Shown: positions 54,661-64,000 of the stretch, in pieces
Layout of the letters: every line of letters begins with the position of its first letter
How positions within the stretch are numbered: position 1 is the stretch's first letter
Assembly (NCBI GenBank): GCA_973895155.1
Contig: OZ316893.1
Coordinates: 17,236,001 to 17,300,000 of the forward strand
DNA: 64,000 nucleotides
Direction: 5' to 3'
From: Marsupella aquatica
Taxonomy: Eukaryota; Marchantiophyta
Program-made: the position numbers and the translations under genes
The notes under the pieces: model-generated
What the model was told of the DNA's origin: nothing
What the model saw: the letters and a program-made list of their open reading frames with translations, nothing else
Databases searched by the model: none

Positions 54661-56488
54661 GTAGTGCGGGTGCAGGTTCCCAATTTTGAAACAATTTGGC
54701 TCATTTTATGTCCCGAGGGACTCCAGGAGTTTATGTATTGAGTTTCTAGTTCAAGATGCTTAATATAAGGAAATTCAATTATCACTTCGTTCCCAACTTC
54801 TATTAATTGAATATACACAAGCTGGAAGCAAGAAGACAAGCCACAATCTAGCATCTTAGCCAAACACAATCGTCCTGACAAAGCAAAACTCAGCTGGACA
54901 GAAGTCACTCGGATCCACAAAAAATTGAAGATTCACCTCCAAGCCGGAGGCCGATCACTTCAGTACAGCAGCTTCTGGACGGAACAAACTCTGCTCAGCC
55001 CCACAGAAACACAAATGTTAAGGCTCCAAGTCAGAGCTCACAAACAGAAACTCAGATAAATAACATTCAAAATCTGTCCAGGTTTGTGCAAAGTGTACAT
55101 ATTCATTCTTTTGGAATGAACACGCAATGCATACATCGCCTAGACACAGTCATTATAAATCATTGGGCAATTGGGGACCACTAAGCAGGTGTGTTCCTAT
55201 TTCGAGGCTACAGGAAAGGATAGAGTGACACCAAACTGAAGAGTACACCAAAAGAAAAACAGCAAGAACCAAAGTCAATCATGTGTGGATAAACTGCACA
55301 TGGGAAGTTCCCCTAAAGAAGCATCAGTTGCTAACATTGTCACCCGAACCACACCCAGTTTATTACCTCAATGTCTTCAGCCTCAATATCCAATCCTCAG
55401 CCCCCTGGTGCTTCCGTGTTTGTTCTGCAAATTTCTGTGATGAAATAATTATTCAATACATTCAATAGCAAAGAGAACTCAATCACAAAAGAAAAATAGT
55501 TAGTGTGAATGCTAATTTCTCAACACTTAACTAAATTCAAACCACCAATTCAAGTAGTAAGTTTCAAAAACTTGCCTTTACATGAAGAGAAACCAATTGG
55601 CCATGCATGTTACTAAAGCAATAAACAAATAATTAGGCTCAACCCCGGGCTCAACACACAGGCAAACTACTCAAAACATGTTGCTGAGAAGTAGCATTTT
55701 TTGAATGTCAGACTATGTGTAAGTGCCATGATCGTGCTCCTACGTTTCACAAGGAGGGCTGGCCCGAAAGGGAGAAGCAACAATGTGGAGTCTATACACG
55801 TAGCACAAATCCCAGTTTAGAAGGGTGGATGAAGTTCAAACAAGAGTTCAGAACTTGCCATTTGAGATTGCCAATCTGAACTTCACATTTAGACAGGACT
55901 TCATCCAGTTCAGGAGTTCAGATAGGAGTTCAGACAATCTGAAGAGGACTTTGGACTTGAATGAGGGACAGCGTGGCCATATAGTTATCCTTGTGGCCTT
56001 CAGCTGCGTGTCTCAGGCTGAATTTCACTTTCCAGTTTCGAGAGTTCTGAAGGTCTAGTTTTAGTAACTTCCTCCTGACTCGACTTGGGAGCATTCTCCC
56101 TATTTGCTAGCTTGTAGTTAGCTTTGACTCCTGTGAGCTTAGTTGACGACCCTCTTGAGATATTAACAATTAGAACAAACACAAGTTGTCAAGACAGATT
56201 CCACCGGAGCAAAAAGTCCAAAATCAGGTGAAAGAAAACCTAAGGAAAGTCCATAAGAACGAAAGTAGGAAGGCAGGTGCACGGGCCACCGAGAAAAGTA
56301 AAGGATGCATGTGATTAGTGGGGAGGGATCTTAGCAAAAACAGGGGAAAGCAAGGGAACTTGCTGCTAAAATCAGTTGAACGATTGCACGGTTCCTATAA
56401 ATTTAGTGGACCTTAAGGCCGTCTGTTCACCCCCCCACCCCATCGCCAGAGCACGGGGCACAAGGCATGTTCTGATACAGGGAGGATT
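54661..56488. other. CACTA cargo region without clear genes
   Basis: No gene is supported. At 55820-56000 the word gagttcaga recurs several times, which makes a short open frame on the plus strand. The phrase cacgcaatgcatacatc(g/a)cctagaca occurs at about 55118 and again at about 56600. Confidence 0.4.
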
Positions 56489-58150
56489 GAGCAGGCGATT
56501 GTAATAGCAGGCACCAGGCGATTGAAGGAAGCAGCATTCGGCAATGGACCTAGGCAGCTCGTGAATTTTGCTCAGCAGCGATGTCACCTAGACCCTAAAC
56601 ACGCAATGCATACATCACCTAGACAACTTGATCATTTGGATTCAGCTGACAGAGGTGGACATCAGATCAGGGTCCACGAGATCAGGGTCAGCGCCTCTTT
56701 ACCCCCTAGCGGGTAGACTCAGAAGACAATCAAGTTTGGAAGGATGATCGACCTGTTACACAAAACCCACCAGATTGCAATTCCAACCTAGCTGAGACTC
56801 TAGTGCTCGGGACAATGTATAGTTTGGATGGGAATATAACATTTTGCAAAGAGATTGGACAACAACATCAAAAATCCATAGGGCAATACAATAGTGGATG
56901 CTAGAGCTATCTAGGTAGACAAAATCGCGGGGAAGAATGATTTCTCCAAGTGACTTCAACTACCTTCAATGCGTGGTGTCAGTTCCCGCCTGTAGACTCC
57001 CTCCTCCGAAGTTGCAAGAGCCAGCAATCAAACACACTGAAACAAAGTGGGTGGCAATTTCAGTATGAAATCGAGTATTTGTGCTACTGCAATGAACAGA
57101 GTAAGGCAATGTAGTGGTCATCGTAGCGCCTCCTGAGAAGAACATTCATACACAGTGTCCATATCAAACTCATGAAGTGGCAGAAAGGATAGTGTCGCCA
57201 CAAGCGCAAACTCCCGACAGGTTTAAGCTGCAAAAAACTAACCCCTCCAAATGTCTCCAGCTTGCGACCACCTCCAATCGACTGTAGCTATGACCGCAGG
57301 TCCTCCCCAGCCGCAACTCTGGCAAGTCCTTCCCAACTAGAGGTCATTGATCATAGCAGCTACAACACACATCCAACAGCCTTCCGTCACCAAGCAATCG
57401 TAGCACCACTTGAAAGAAAAACATGTTTGCGCGCAGCAGCCTCAATCCTCCACATCTCTGACCCAACCCGACAACCCTAAACAACAAGACCGGAAAAGAG
57501 TATTCTCGCAAGCAGAGTGTTCGGCACTTGGTTTCTCTGCAACTCTCTAGCTCCCCATCTCAGTCCTCCGCCACACTTGCGACGAACAACATATTGAGCA
57601 GCTCGCGATTGCAGCAATAGTAGTTTGAGCAGCAGTTGATTGAACTCCAGGCGAATGAGCTCAGGGAGAAATGAGCTCCAGGCGATTAGGTGCGCGATTG
57701 AGCAGGCGATTGTAATAGTAGGCAACAGGCGATTGAAGGAAGCAGCATTCGGCAATGAACCTAGGCAGCTCGCGAATTGAGCTCAACAGCAATGTCACCT
57801 AGACCGTAAACTCTTCGCAGCAATGGAGTTCCAGTTCGGCAACAATGCAGCGCAACAATGCTAGCTACAATAGGTTGGGCACTTACAAAGAAAGTCGCGA
57901 TTGGCTCGGGGATCGGCTCCTTTGTCCTGGTCACTCACCTGGCCTAAACACTTAACTCCAGGTGAATGAGCTCCAAGCAATTGGGTGCGCGATTGATTTG
58001 GCAATTGTAATAGCAGGCAACAGGCGATTGAAGGAAGCAACATTTGGCAATGGACCTAGGCAGCAGGCGATTGTAACAGTAGGCAACAGGCAATTGAAGT
58101 AAGCAGCATTCGGCAATGAACGTAGGCAGCTCGCAAATTGAGCTCAGCAG
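56489..58150 (+). repeat. Dispersed 70-110-bp repeat, four copies
   Basis: Copies start at about 56489, 57700, 57991 and 58063, the last two in tandem. The core is gcaggcgattgtaatag, then caggcgattgaaggaagcag and ggcaatg(g)acctaggcag. In the first two, text of the type gtcacctagacc.taaac follows. Two further shared phrases (gaatgagctc and gggtgcgcgatt) precede copies two and three. There is no coding role. Such arrays are common in the inner flanks of CACTA elements. Confidence 0.75.
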
Positions 58151-58379
58151 ATTTCGCCCATCACCTTTCTCTTCATAGCAATGGAGCTCAAGAGTGCAAG
58201 CGATGTGACCTACACCCTAAACTCTTCGCAACAAAATGGAGCTCGGCAGCGCAACATTGGCGGGAAGGAAAATTGAGCAACACACATCGGGGTTGGGCAA
58301 TGCTCAGCCAGGCTCCCCTCACCCTAAGTCGCGACGAGAAGGGCCGACTGTTGTTGTTGGGGGCCTAAACCGGTTCCGC

Positions 58380-59195
58380 CTTGTATTTTGCCCCCGAGTA
58401 CTCCCTGTATTTTGCCCCCAACTTCACAAAAGTCTATGATTTGCCTAAGCCCCATTTTCCTTTGTGAGAACCAAAGGACTTAGGCTGACGTTATATGTGG
58501 GGTGAGTGGTTATGAAAAAACTTTGAACCACCCCCTTTGGTGAAAAACGGGGCCAAATGGTTAGGTATCAGTAAACATGACCATTATGAAAAGTATAATT
58601 TTTTAGGGTAAGGTATTCAAGACCTGATCATATTGTGAATATGTGTCACATTTAGGTTGGACTTATTGATTTTGACAAGCATGCATTGCTTGTAAAAAAT
58701 ATAAAGACAAAGCATTGCATGGACGTACTTATTGAATAAAAGTAGGTGTTAAAATAAGGTCTTGACAAACTGAAAAACCATGCGTTATCGTGCAAATCTT
58801 GTTTATTTTTTGTCGTGGAAAGGTAGTGATAAGATAATAATTAGTGGCTGCAAATCTGAGTTAAGCAAGTTTAGAGGAGGTAAGAAAATTAGGATTATCC
58901 CAAATGGTATGAGTTGGGTGGGGTCAAATGGCGTTAGATTGTGGAGTTAAACCCTAAAGCTGCACTACATATATTCCGCTCTATTGTACACGGAGTCACT
59001 TATATAAGTTCATTCTTGTTGGCTTAACTTAGTTAAAGTTATAACTTCCCCAATAGTTATAAAAATGACTTCCCCAGGAATACTCCTGAACTAAGCCCAC
59101 AACTTGTAACTAAAGTGACTCCAACAATCTAGGAGTCATAAATTCTAACCGGTCTCATTGGAGTCACTAGCGGCAGGGTCTCAAAATGGGTCAGT
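58380..59195. other. CACTA right subterminal region
   Basis: There is no gene. A direct repeat tgtattttgccccc occurs at about 58382 and 58410. Near the end there are GTGACTCC and inverted AGTCAC words (about 59113-59167), the counterparts of the left subterminal cluster. Confidence 0.55.
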
Positions 59196-59206
59196 TTCTT
59201 CTAGTG
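59196..59206 (-). repeat. CACTA terminal inverted repeat, right
   Basis: On the minus strand CACTAGAAGAA, followed on the right by the target duplicate GGA (59207-59209). Confidence 0.9.
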
Positions 59207-60243
59207 GGAGTAATACAGTTATAGGCTGGCGAGGGTTGAGTAACAGAAGCAGTCCTTAATCTATCTACAATAGGGAGGATTTCTTCTGGATCACAAGTCA
59301 GCATTCTGGACAAACTATCTACTATATCCTGATTAAAAACAGCCTTCCCATCATCAATCAATTTCTCTGGATGATTATGTTCACTGGCAGGGATAATAGG
59401 GAGAGGAGTGTGGTCGGTTGGACTACTATTAGTATGGCAAGGTGTAATCTCAACGTTAGGATTAATATCCTCATCCATAAGTTCCGGAGTGGGTGGCATG
59501 ATTTCTTGGTGACTGGCTTCTGATGTTTCCTCCATTCTCAGATCATCGAGTCTTGAATCAGCCTCCGAATGTTCCACATCTAATTCCTCCAATAGTGCAA
59601 TCCTTTTGAGCTTCTCCTGTGGGAGTAGACAGTCTCCATACCAGTAAAGCTGACTGAGGTAAGCTGGGAGGTATGTAGGCTTTTAATTCTGTACAACATT
59701 GATTTGACTGAGGATAGTGTGTCTCAGTAACAATCCCCAATTAACTTCAGCAAGTCCTTTCCATGAAGTAACAAACGTGTTTGCCAAAGATACAGGTACC
59801 ATATATGGTCGAGTGGGATGAAAAATTGGTACCAGAAACTCAAGGATGATCTGGAAGGTATAATCAATACATTGATTAAGCTTCCATCCAGCTTTTGTAT
59901 TTCTCGTCCCAGCAAACATTGGATCAGATAAAGTACTCTTTCTAGATTGTAAACCACAGCCTTCTGATGAACAACTAAAAGCGTCGGCCACGAACTCTAA
60001 GTCCTACTTCTCAGGATCTGCTCGAACAGTCTCCTAAAATGCTTCTGGAATTTGTGACCCATCAGCGAACTCGCGCAAGTAGGTAGGGCACACAGAAGAC
60101 CACGGAATGGATAGAAGTTTTCCTAGGTGCATGACTTCTAGAGCATTGGTCAATAACATCAAATCCCTCTCCAGTGCGGGGTACTTCATTGGTACAGCTC
60201 TAGGAACAGGGAAGTCGCAACTACTCTCATCCACGCCCGCCAT
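59207..60243 (-). pseudogene. X protein, N-terminal half (X3)
   Basis: It reads from ATG 60241-60243 (MAGVDESSCDFPVPRA) in one frame to the CACTA insertion at 59206. The frame has three stops: two TAG near 60030 where CAG would fit, and one TAA near 59690. Blocks shared with X1 are YLREFADGS, DAFSCSSEGCGL, FAGTRNTKAGWKLNQC, LEFLVPIFHPTRP, LPAYLSQLYWYGDCL and an acidic linker. The helical Cys motif VDSLSRMLTCDPEEILPIVDRL follows. The continuation is at 40980 on the other side of the transposon. The function is unknown. Confidence 0.6.
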
Positions 60244-60770
60244 GGCAAGTTGTAGCTACGGTTCTTGAAGTTGAGTCACTATTGCTACAGAAATCTAAGT
60301 CGCAAAACATTGGGGCGTATTGGCGTGATCGCGCATGAGCGTATAAATGTCACAGCGCTCAAGCGTCTCTTCGTATGGGCGTGAACGTCGAGGCCTTTGG
60401 TAGCAAACAGGGAAGTGAAAATGTTCGTCGCGAGCAGGTGGTCCAGTAAGTCACTCTGTCACTCCCTCCTCATCGTCAACGGTTACTTTCAGTTACCGGC
60501 AGGGTGGGCTGTGTATAAGCGTCTGGGCGCATCAGCGCATAAGCCTCTATGTGTCTGAGCGCATTAGCGGATTAGCTGCTACTGTGACTCCGATTTGACA
60601 TGGCTGTAAAATGAACTAGTTTTAGGAGACTACAGGGATGTACTTGAGGATGGCTTAACTACTCTAATGCTCCTAATTAATATAGATAACCTGAGTTGAA
60701 TCACTACTTATCTTAAAAAGTTGAAAAGTTTTAAATTTTCACAGAAATTCCGAATAACTGCTATATCTCA
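60244..60770 (-). other. X3 5' region with GCGC-word cluster
   Basis: This is the leader of X3, with no gene. From 60330 to 60580 the words gcgcat, agcgta and gcgtatggcg recur roughly every ten bases, as in the 3' regions of X2 and X3. The outermost 60 nt share AAAATT/ACTTTTT blocks with the X2 5' end. Confidence 0.6.
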
Positions 60771-61618
60771 ACATGTTTGACTAAGAGGGAACGACCGGTA
60801 AATGAAAGCATCTTGTTTGTCCAAGTGGACAGACGAGCACCAACTTTGTCTAAACAGAATTTATGGAGTTGTTTCGTCCGCAATCCAACACTTAGCGGGG
60901 CCCCAAGATACTTCTGCACCTCACCTCCCCTACTCTCCAGACACCCATACTCAATAAGCCACCCAGGGGGATGGTCCAAGGCCAGCGGGATCACAACAGA
61001 TTTCTGCAAATTTAGTCGTGCCCCCGAAGCCAGCTCATAACATGACAACGCCGAGGTAGCCTCCTTGAAGGCAAACTCAAAGGCAGGGATAAACATTCCC
61101 ACATCATCCGCAAATAACTGGTAACAGATTGTCAGTCCCTCATAAATTCTAATACCGCTCAACCTACCCCAAGCCATCTCCGCATCCAGAAAGTCCATCA
61201 GTAGTTGCGTTGAGATCACAAAGAGCAAGGGCAATAGGGGACATCCTTGGCCGACTCCCCGTTGCAATTCAATAGGTCCAGAGCAGAAACCGTTCACAAG
61301 AATCTGTGAGGAGGCCTGGCTAAGAAGAGCTTGGAATAGCTTAATGACCCTGCCACTAATGCCCAGCAAGTGCATTGTCTCCCAAATATACTCGTGATTG
61401 ACTCTATGAAAGGCTTTTTCAAAGTCCAACTTCAGAAAAAGTGCTTCTTTCTTCTGGCTGTGCACCCAGTCACAAGCCATCCATCCTAGGGAGATGTTCT
61501 CTAGTATGTGACGGCCAGGGATAAATCCAGTCTGTTGTGGACTAATCATTTGTTGCAATAGTGGTTTCAGTCGAAGAGCCAGAATTTTGGCAATGATCTT
61601 ATACACTGTGTTTAGCAT
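60771..61618 (-). pseudogene. LINE reverse transcriptase, N-terminal and palm part
   Basis: This is RT of a plant LINE (L1 type), which copies its RNA at a nicked target. Motifs are VYKIIAKILALRLKPLL, QTGFIPGRHILENI, KLDFEKAFHRVNHEYIW, LQRGVGQGCPL and the catalytic F-A-D-D in QLFADDVGMF, then GARLNLQKS and YLGAPLSV. It ends at LLVKHV, where X3 is inserted; the last few codons of the open frame belong to X3. The C-terminal continuation lies at 38059 on the same strand, 22.7 kb away. Confidence 0.9.
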
Positions 61619-62721
61619 TGTGAGTGGTTGCCAGTCTTTAAGGAACCGTTTGTCTGGTTTCTTGGGAATGAATTGATAATCCCCTCCTTGACCCCCCTAT
61701 CCAGATCACCAGACAACCAGAAAGCTTGAATCATTTCCACTAAGTCCAAACCAATAAAGTCCCAGCAGGCCCGGTACACCTCCGCTGTCAATCCATCCGG
61801 TCCAAGGGATTTGTCCCCCGGTAACAGCCATAAAACTTCTTTTACTTCCTTCAACGAGGGCAGGGTCTCCATCCGCCTGATCTCCCCTGCCGAAAAAGAC
61901 CCCCTTGTATGTTGCAGCAGCCTGGACCGTTCCCTAAGTTGCTCCGCCCTTACCTCCTGGGTGACAGCAGGAGGTGAGTATAAGGCCAAGCACATTAATT
62001 GAACCTCCTTCAAGATAAGCCTGGGCTCCGTTACCACAGTTCCATCCTCCCTAATCAACAGCTTCATTGCTTCCCATGCTCGTTTCGCACCGACCATGGC
62101 AAAGAAGAATTTTGTAGATTGGTCCCCTTCTCCGAGCCATTTCACCCGGGCTAATCTGCAACCTCTATTGGCCTCCTCAAATTCTGAAGCGTGCAGTGCA
62201 TCCTCCATAAACACATAGTCACAGATATCAGACTCAGTCTGTGTGTCCAAAATAGCCGTTTTAAGCGCCTGCAGTTTCGCTCTTAGAAATGCCAATTCTT
62301 CCTCCGCCTCCTTTGGGCGCTCCTGAAGCTCTTTGTATGTGCTTCTCAATTGCAAACTGGCCTTGGCAAAACAAAGAATAGGATCCACAAACCCTCGCCT
62401 TCCCTCCCGCCAGGCCCTTTCTAGCTGATCCAAGTCCTCCTTTCGCCTAAGAAGAGCCGGATTGGCCTTAAAAAATCTTGCCTTACCTCTCTCTCCTGCT
62501 GAACCGGTCCCCATCAGCCAAATCTTGAGCAAGACCGGGTCATGATCCAAGAGAGCCGATCCTCCATCATGCCGCAGCTCCACAAGTTCCCCCAGCCACC
62601 AACCATTGCCACTGATGTAATACCGATCAAGACGGGATTGTCTCCATGCCCCATTCCACAATCTTTGCCAGGTAAATCTCGCCCCCACTGCCCCACCTTT
62701 AAGTATAAATGCATTTTCCAA
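61612..62721 (-). pseudogene. LINE ORF2 middle part (endonuclease end to RT start)
   Basis: 369 codons. The first part (RQSRLDRYYISG, ALLDHDPVLLKIW) is the C-terminal end of the endonuclease, including the catalytic His of the D-H pair. Then come a helical linker and the RT start (VKWLGEGDQSTKFFF, LPGDKSLGPDGLTAEVYR). The frame differs by one from the neighbours on both sides, so frameshifts lie near 62,700 and 61,640. Confidence 0.85.
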
Positions 62722-63230
62722 GTCAAATCAAACTTTAGAAATCGCCAAAACTCAGCCTCCCGGCCCCCAATGAGAGATGAGCTGCCCATTGCATCCTCCC
62801 TAAGTTCAGTCATGTTAAAATCCCCACAAAATATCCAATTCACGGCGGGTAGCCCACACTTGAGGTCGTACCACAACACAACTCGCTCTTGAGCTGAATT
62901 AGGAGCATAAATTGACACCAAACCCATCATACCTCCCTCTGTCTCCAATATCACCCAAACTGCTCTTCCCCGTTCCAGTTGCCCCGATTCCACCACCTTC
63001 AAATTTGGGTGTACCAGAAGAGCAGTGCCTCCCCTACCTTCGTCAGGTGCCGCAGACAAAAATTGGTAAGTTGGGAGGATGGCTCTCAAAGCCATGTCAA
63101 GCCAAAATTGTTTGGCTTTCACCTCTTGGAGCGCCAAAACACTTAATGGTGCCCGCACTGATTTGACCTAGTGCTTAACTACATGTTTCCGATTTGTCTC
63201 ACATAACCCGCACACATTCCACAACGCAAT
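62514..63230 (-). pseudogene. LINE endonuclease (EEP/APE type), N-terminal part
   Basis: This endonuclease nicks target DNA for insertion. From about 63230 the minus strand reads a WNVCGL start, then TAG near 63170, then VLALQEVKAKQFW with the metal-binding Glu, then GRGGTALLVHP and IFCGDFNMTE (catalytic Asp/Asn). It loses frame near 62,710, where the product continues in the next entry. Two defects make it inactive. Confidence 0.85.
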
Positions 63231-64000
63231 TGAAAGCAGCTCACCCATCCTGCCCCCCAACTCACTCCGTTGGGCCCACTTCCCTCTCAAGTGCCAATCT
63301 TTTAAATACGAGCACATCGCCCTGAGGACATCTCGGTATCCGATAAACCTTTGGGGCTGCTAGATACCAGAACCACAGGGTTCAGTTGAAGCAAGCCCCC
63401 TGGTTAAACGCAAGGATCCCCCGCTTTACTCCCCCCCCCTCTCCCATCTTTCAACTCGCTCCAAGCTCTTGTGACCCTCGAGACGTCTGTCCCCGCCTCC
63501 TGCGTCAGACAAACATCCACGTGAGAAGCTCAGGGAACATTGTTTTTTGGATTTGCCTTTGATTTTGTCCTTTGTAGCCAAGGGAGGAGTTCAAAGTTCC
63601 TGTTTTTATGCTCGCGCCTTAAGTTTGCTATTGGAGATGTAAGTCTCATATTCTGACATCTCGGCGTCAGAATCCCCATGGTATGAGAATGCTTTGCCCC
63701 CTGCCTCCCCGCCAATAGAGTCCAAGACCTGGAGCTGTCAATAGAGTCCAAGACCCGGAGCTGTCCCGCGTTCCCCAACAACTCTCTCACCGGGGGAGCA
63801 TAACTCATAGCATGCACATCAAGCCTTGACCCAACTTGGCCTGACTCACTCCGACAAGCAAGCGGATAAGCCACCACCACTAGATCCGCCACTACAGTCC
63901 CAACCACCATCGGAGGAAGCAAGTCCACTTTTGTCATCGTTATCATGCCAGCAATCGCCTTGTTGGTCTTAGGAATCAATTGTTGAGAGAAAGAGGCCAA
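63231..64000 (-). other. LINE region upstream of ORF2, right edge
   Basis: It should belong to ORF1 or the linker of the LINE. The minus frame 64000-63530 is open for 156 codons to the edge, with no CCHC knuckle or other motif I can recognise. A 26-bp perfect-but-one tandem repeat lies at 63713-63764 (caatagagtccaagacc). The LINE 5' end is not in the window. Confidence 0.4.

Larger units (their letters stand above)
40981..59206. mobile_element. CACTA (En/Spm-type) DNA transposon, 18.2 kb
   Basis: The ends are inverted CACTAGAAGAA (40981-40991 and 59196-59206), with the TSD GGA at 40978-40980 and 59207-59209. It carries a tnp2-type transposase and a spliced TNPA-like gene on the minus strand, subterminal GTGACT-type repeats at both ends, and extra cargo (PHD and BRCT genes, an RPL18a exon). 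It sits inside the X gene of X3; leaving it out makes the X reading frame continue across the site. It is probably an autonomous family member or recently so. Confidence 0.92.
38060..60770 (-). mobile_element. Element X, copy 3 (X3), interrupted by the CACTA element
   Basis: It lies on the minus strand, from TGAGATATAGC (60770) to GTGATACTACA (38060), with the TSD ACATG at 38055-38059 and 60771-60775, inside the LINE. Without the CACTA element and its 3-bp TSD it is about 4.48 kb. The order is a 0.53-kb 5' region, the X gene and a 1.47-kb 3' region. No LTRs are recognisable. TG...CA ends with 5-bp TSDs are like those of LTR elements, but I see no primer site. Confidence 0.75.

Noticed and set aside
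1-64000. tRNA, rRNA, CRISPR or bacterial-type operons
   Set aside because: None seen. The window is plant nuclear DNA, and the regular repeats found are short tandem duplications, not spacer arrays.

Overview
This is plant nuclear DNA from a large, repeat-rich genome. The evidence is GT-AG introns, Tork-type copia and Ty3-type LTR retrotransposons, a LINE, an En/Spm-type CACTA transposon, an EDM2-like PHD protein, a plant-like RPL18a exon and TTTAGGG-type repeat arrays. I cannot name the species. A seed-free plant (for example a fern) is a guess from the style of the elements.

Layout. (1) 163-3143: the 3' five exons of an amino-acid transporter (AAAP family), the only likely host gene. (2) Just after its stop, from about 3151, begins copia element A. 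Almost everything to the right is a Russian-doll stack of insertions into it, and most steps are proved by target-site duplications (TSDs). (3) Copia B (5930-11645, TSD CATAC) sits in the gag of A. (4) A 15.9-kb gypsy element on the minus strand (12282-28134, TSD CTTTT) sits between gag and protease of A. Its LTRs are 4.65 kb and carry a roughly 1220-codon reading frame. (5) An element called X here (X1, from 30691) interrupts the reverse transcriptase of A. (6) A LINE on the minus strand (from 34640 to beyond the right edge) lies in the tail of X1. (7) Two more X copies, X2 (34712-36481, TSD CAATC) and X3 (38060-60770, TSD ACATG), lie in opposite orientations inside the LINE. (8) An 18.2-kb CACTA transposon (40981-59206, TSD GGA) interrupts the X3 gene.

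How the parts work together. Copia A and B, the gypsy element and the LINE carry the usual gag, protease, integrase and RT, or endonuclease and RT. All are damaged by nonsense codons, most of them C-to-T changes in CG or CHG context, as expected for methylated DNA. The CACTA element has a two-gene transposition module (tnp2-type transposase plus a spliced TNPA/Transposase_24-type gene). It also has cargo: an EDM2-like PHD protein, a double-BRCT protein and one exon of ribosomal protein L18a.

The least familiar object is X. It is about 4.5 kb, with TG...CA ends and 5-bp TSDs but no visible LTRs. It encodes one protein of roughly 800 residues, found at three places here, that I cannot assign to a described family. 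The gypsy element is the second unusual system, with a large gene in U3, a pol stop codon inside the 3' LTR and a second copy of its polypurine tract at the start of pol.
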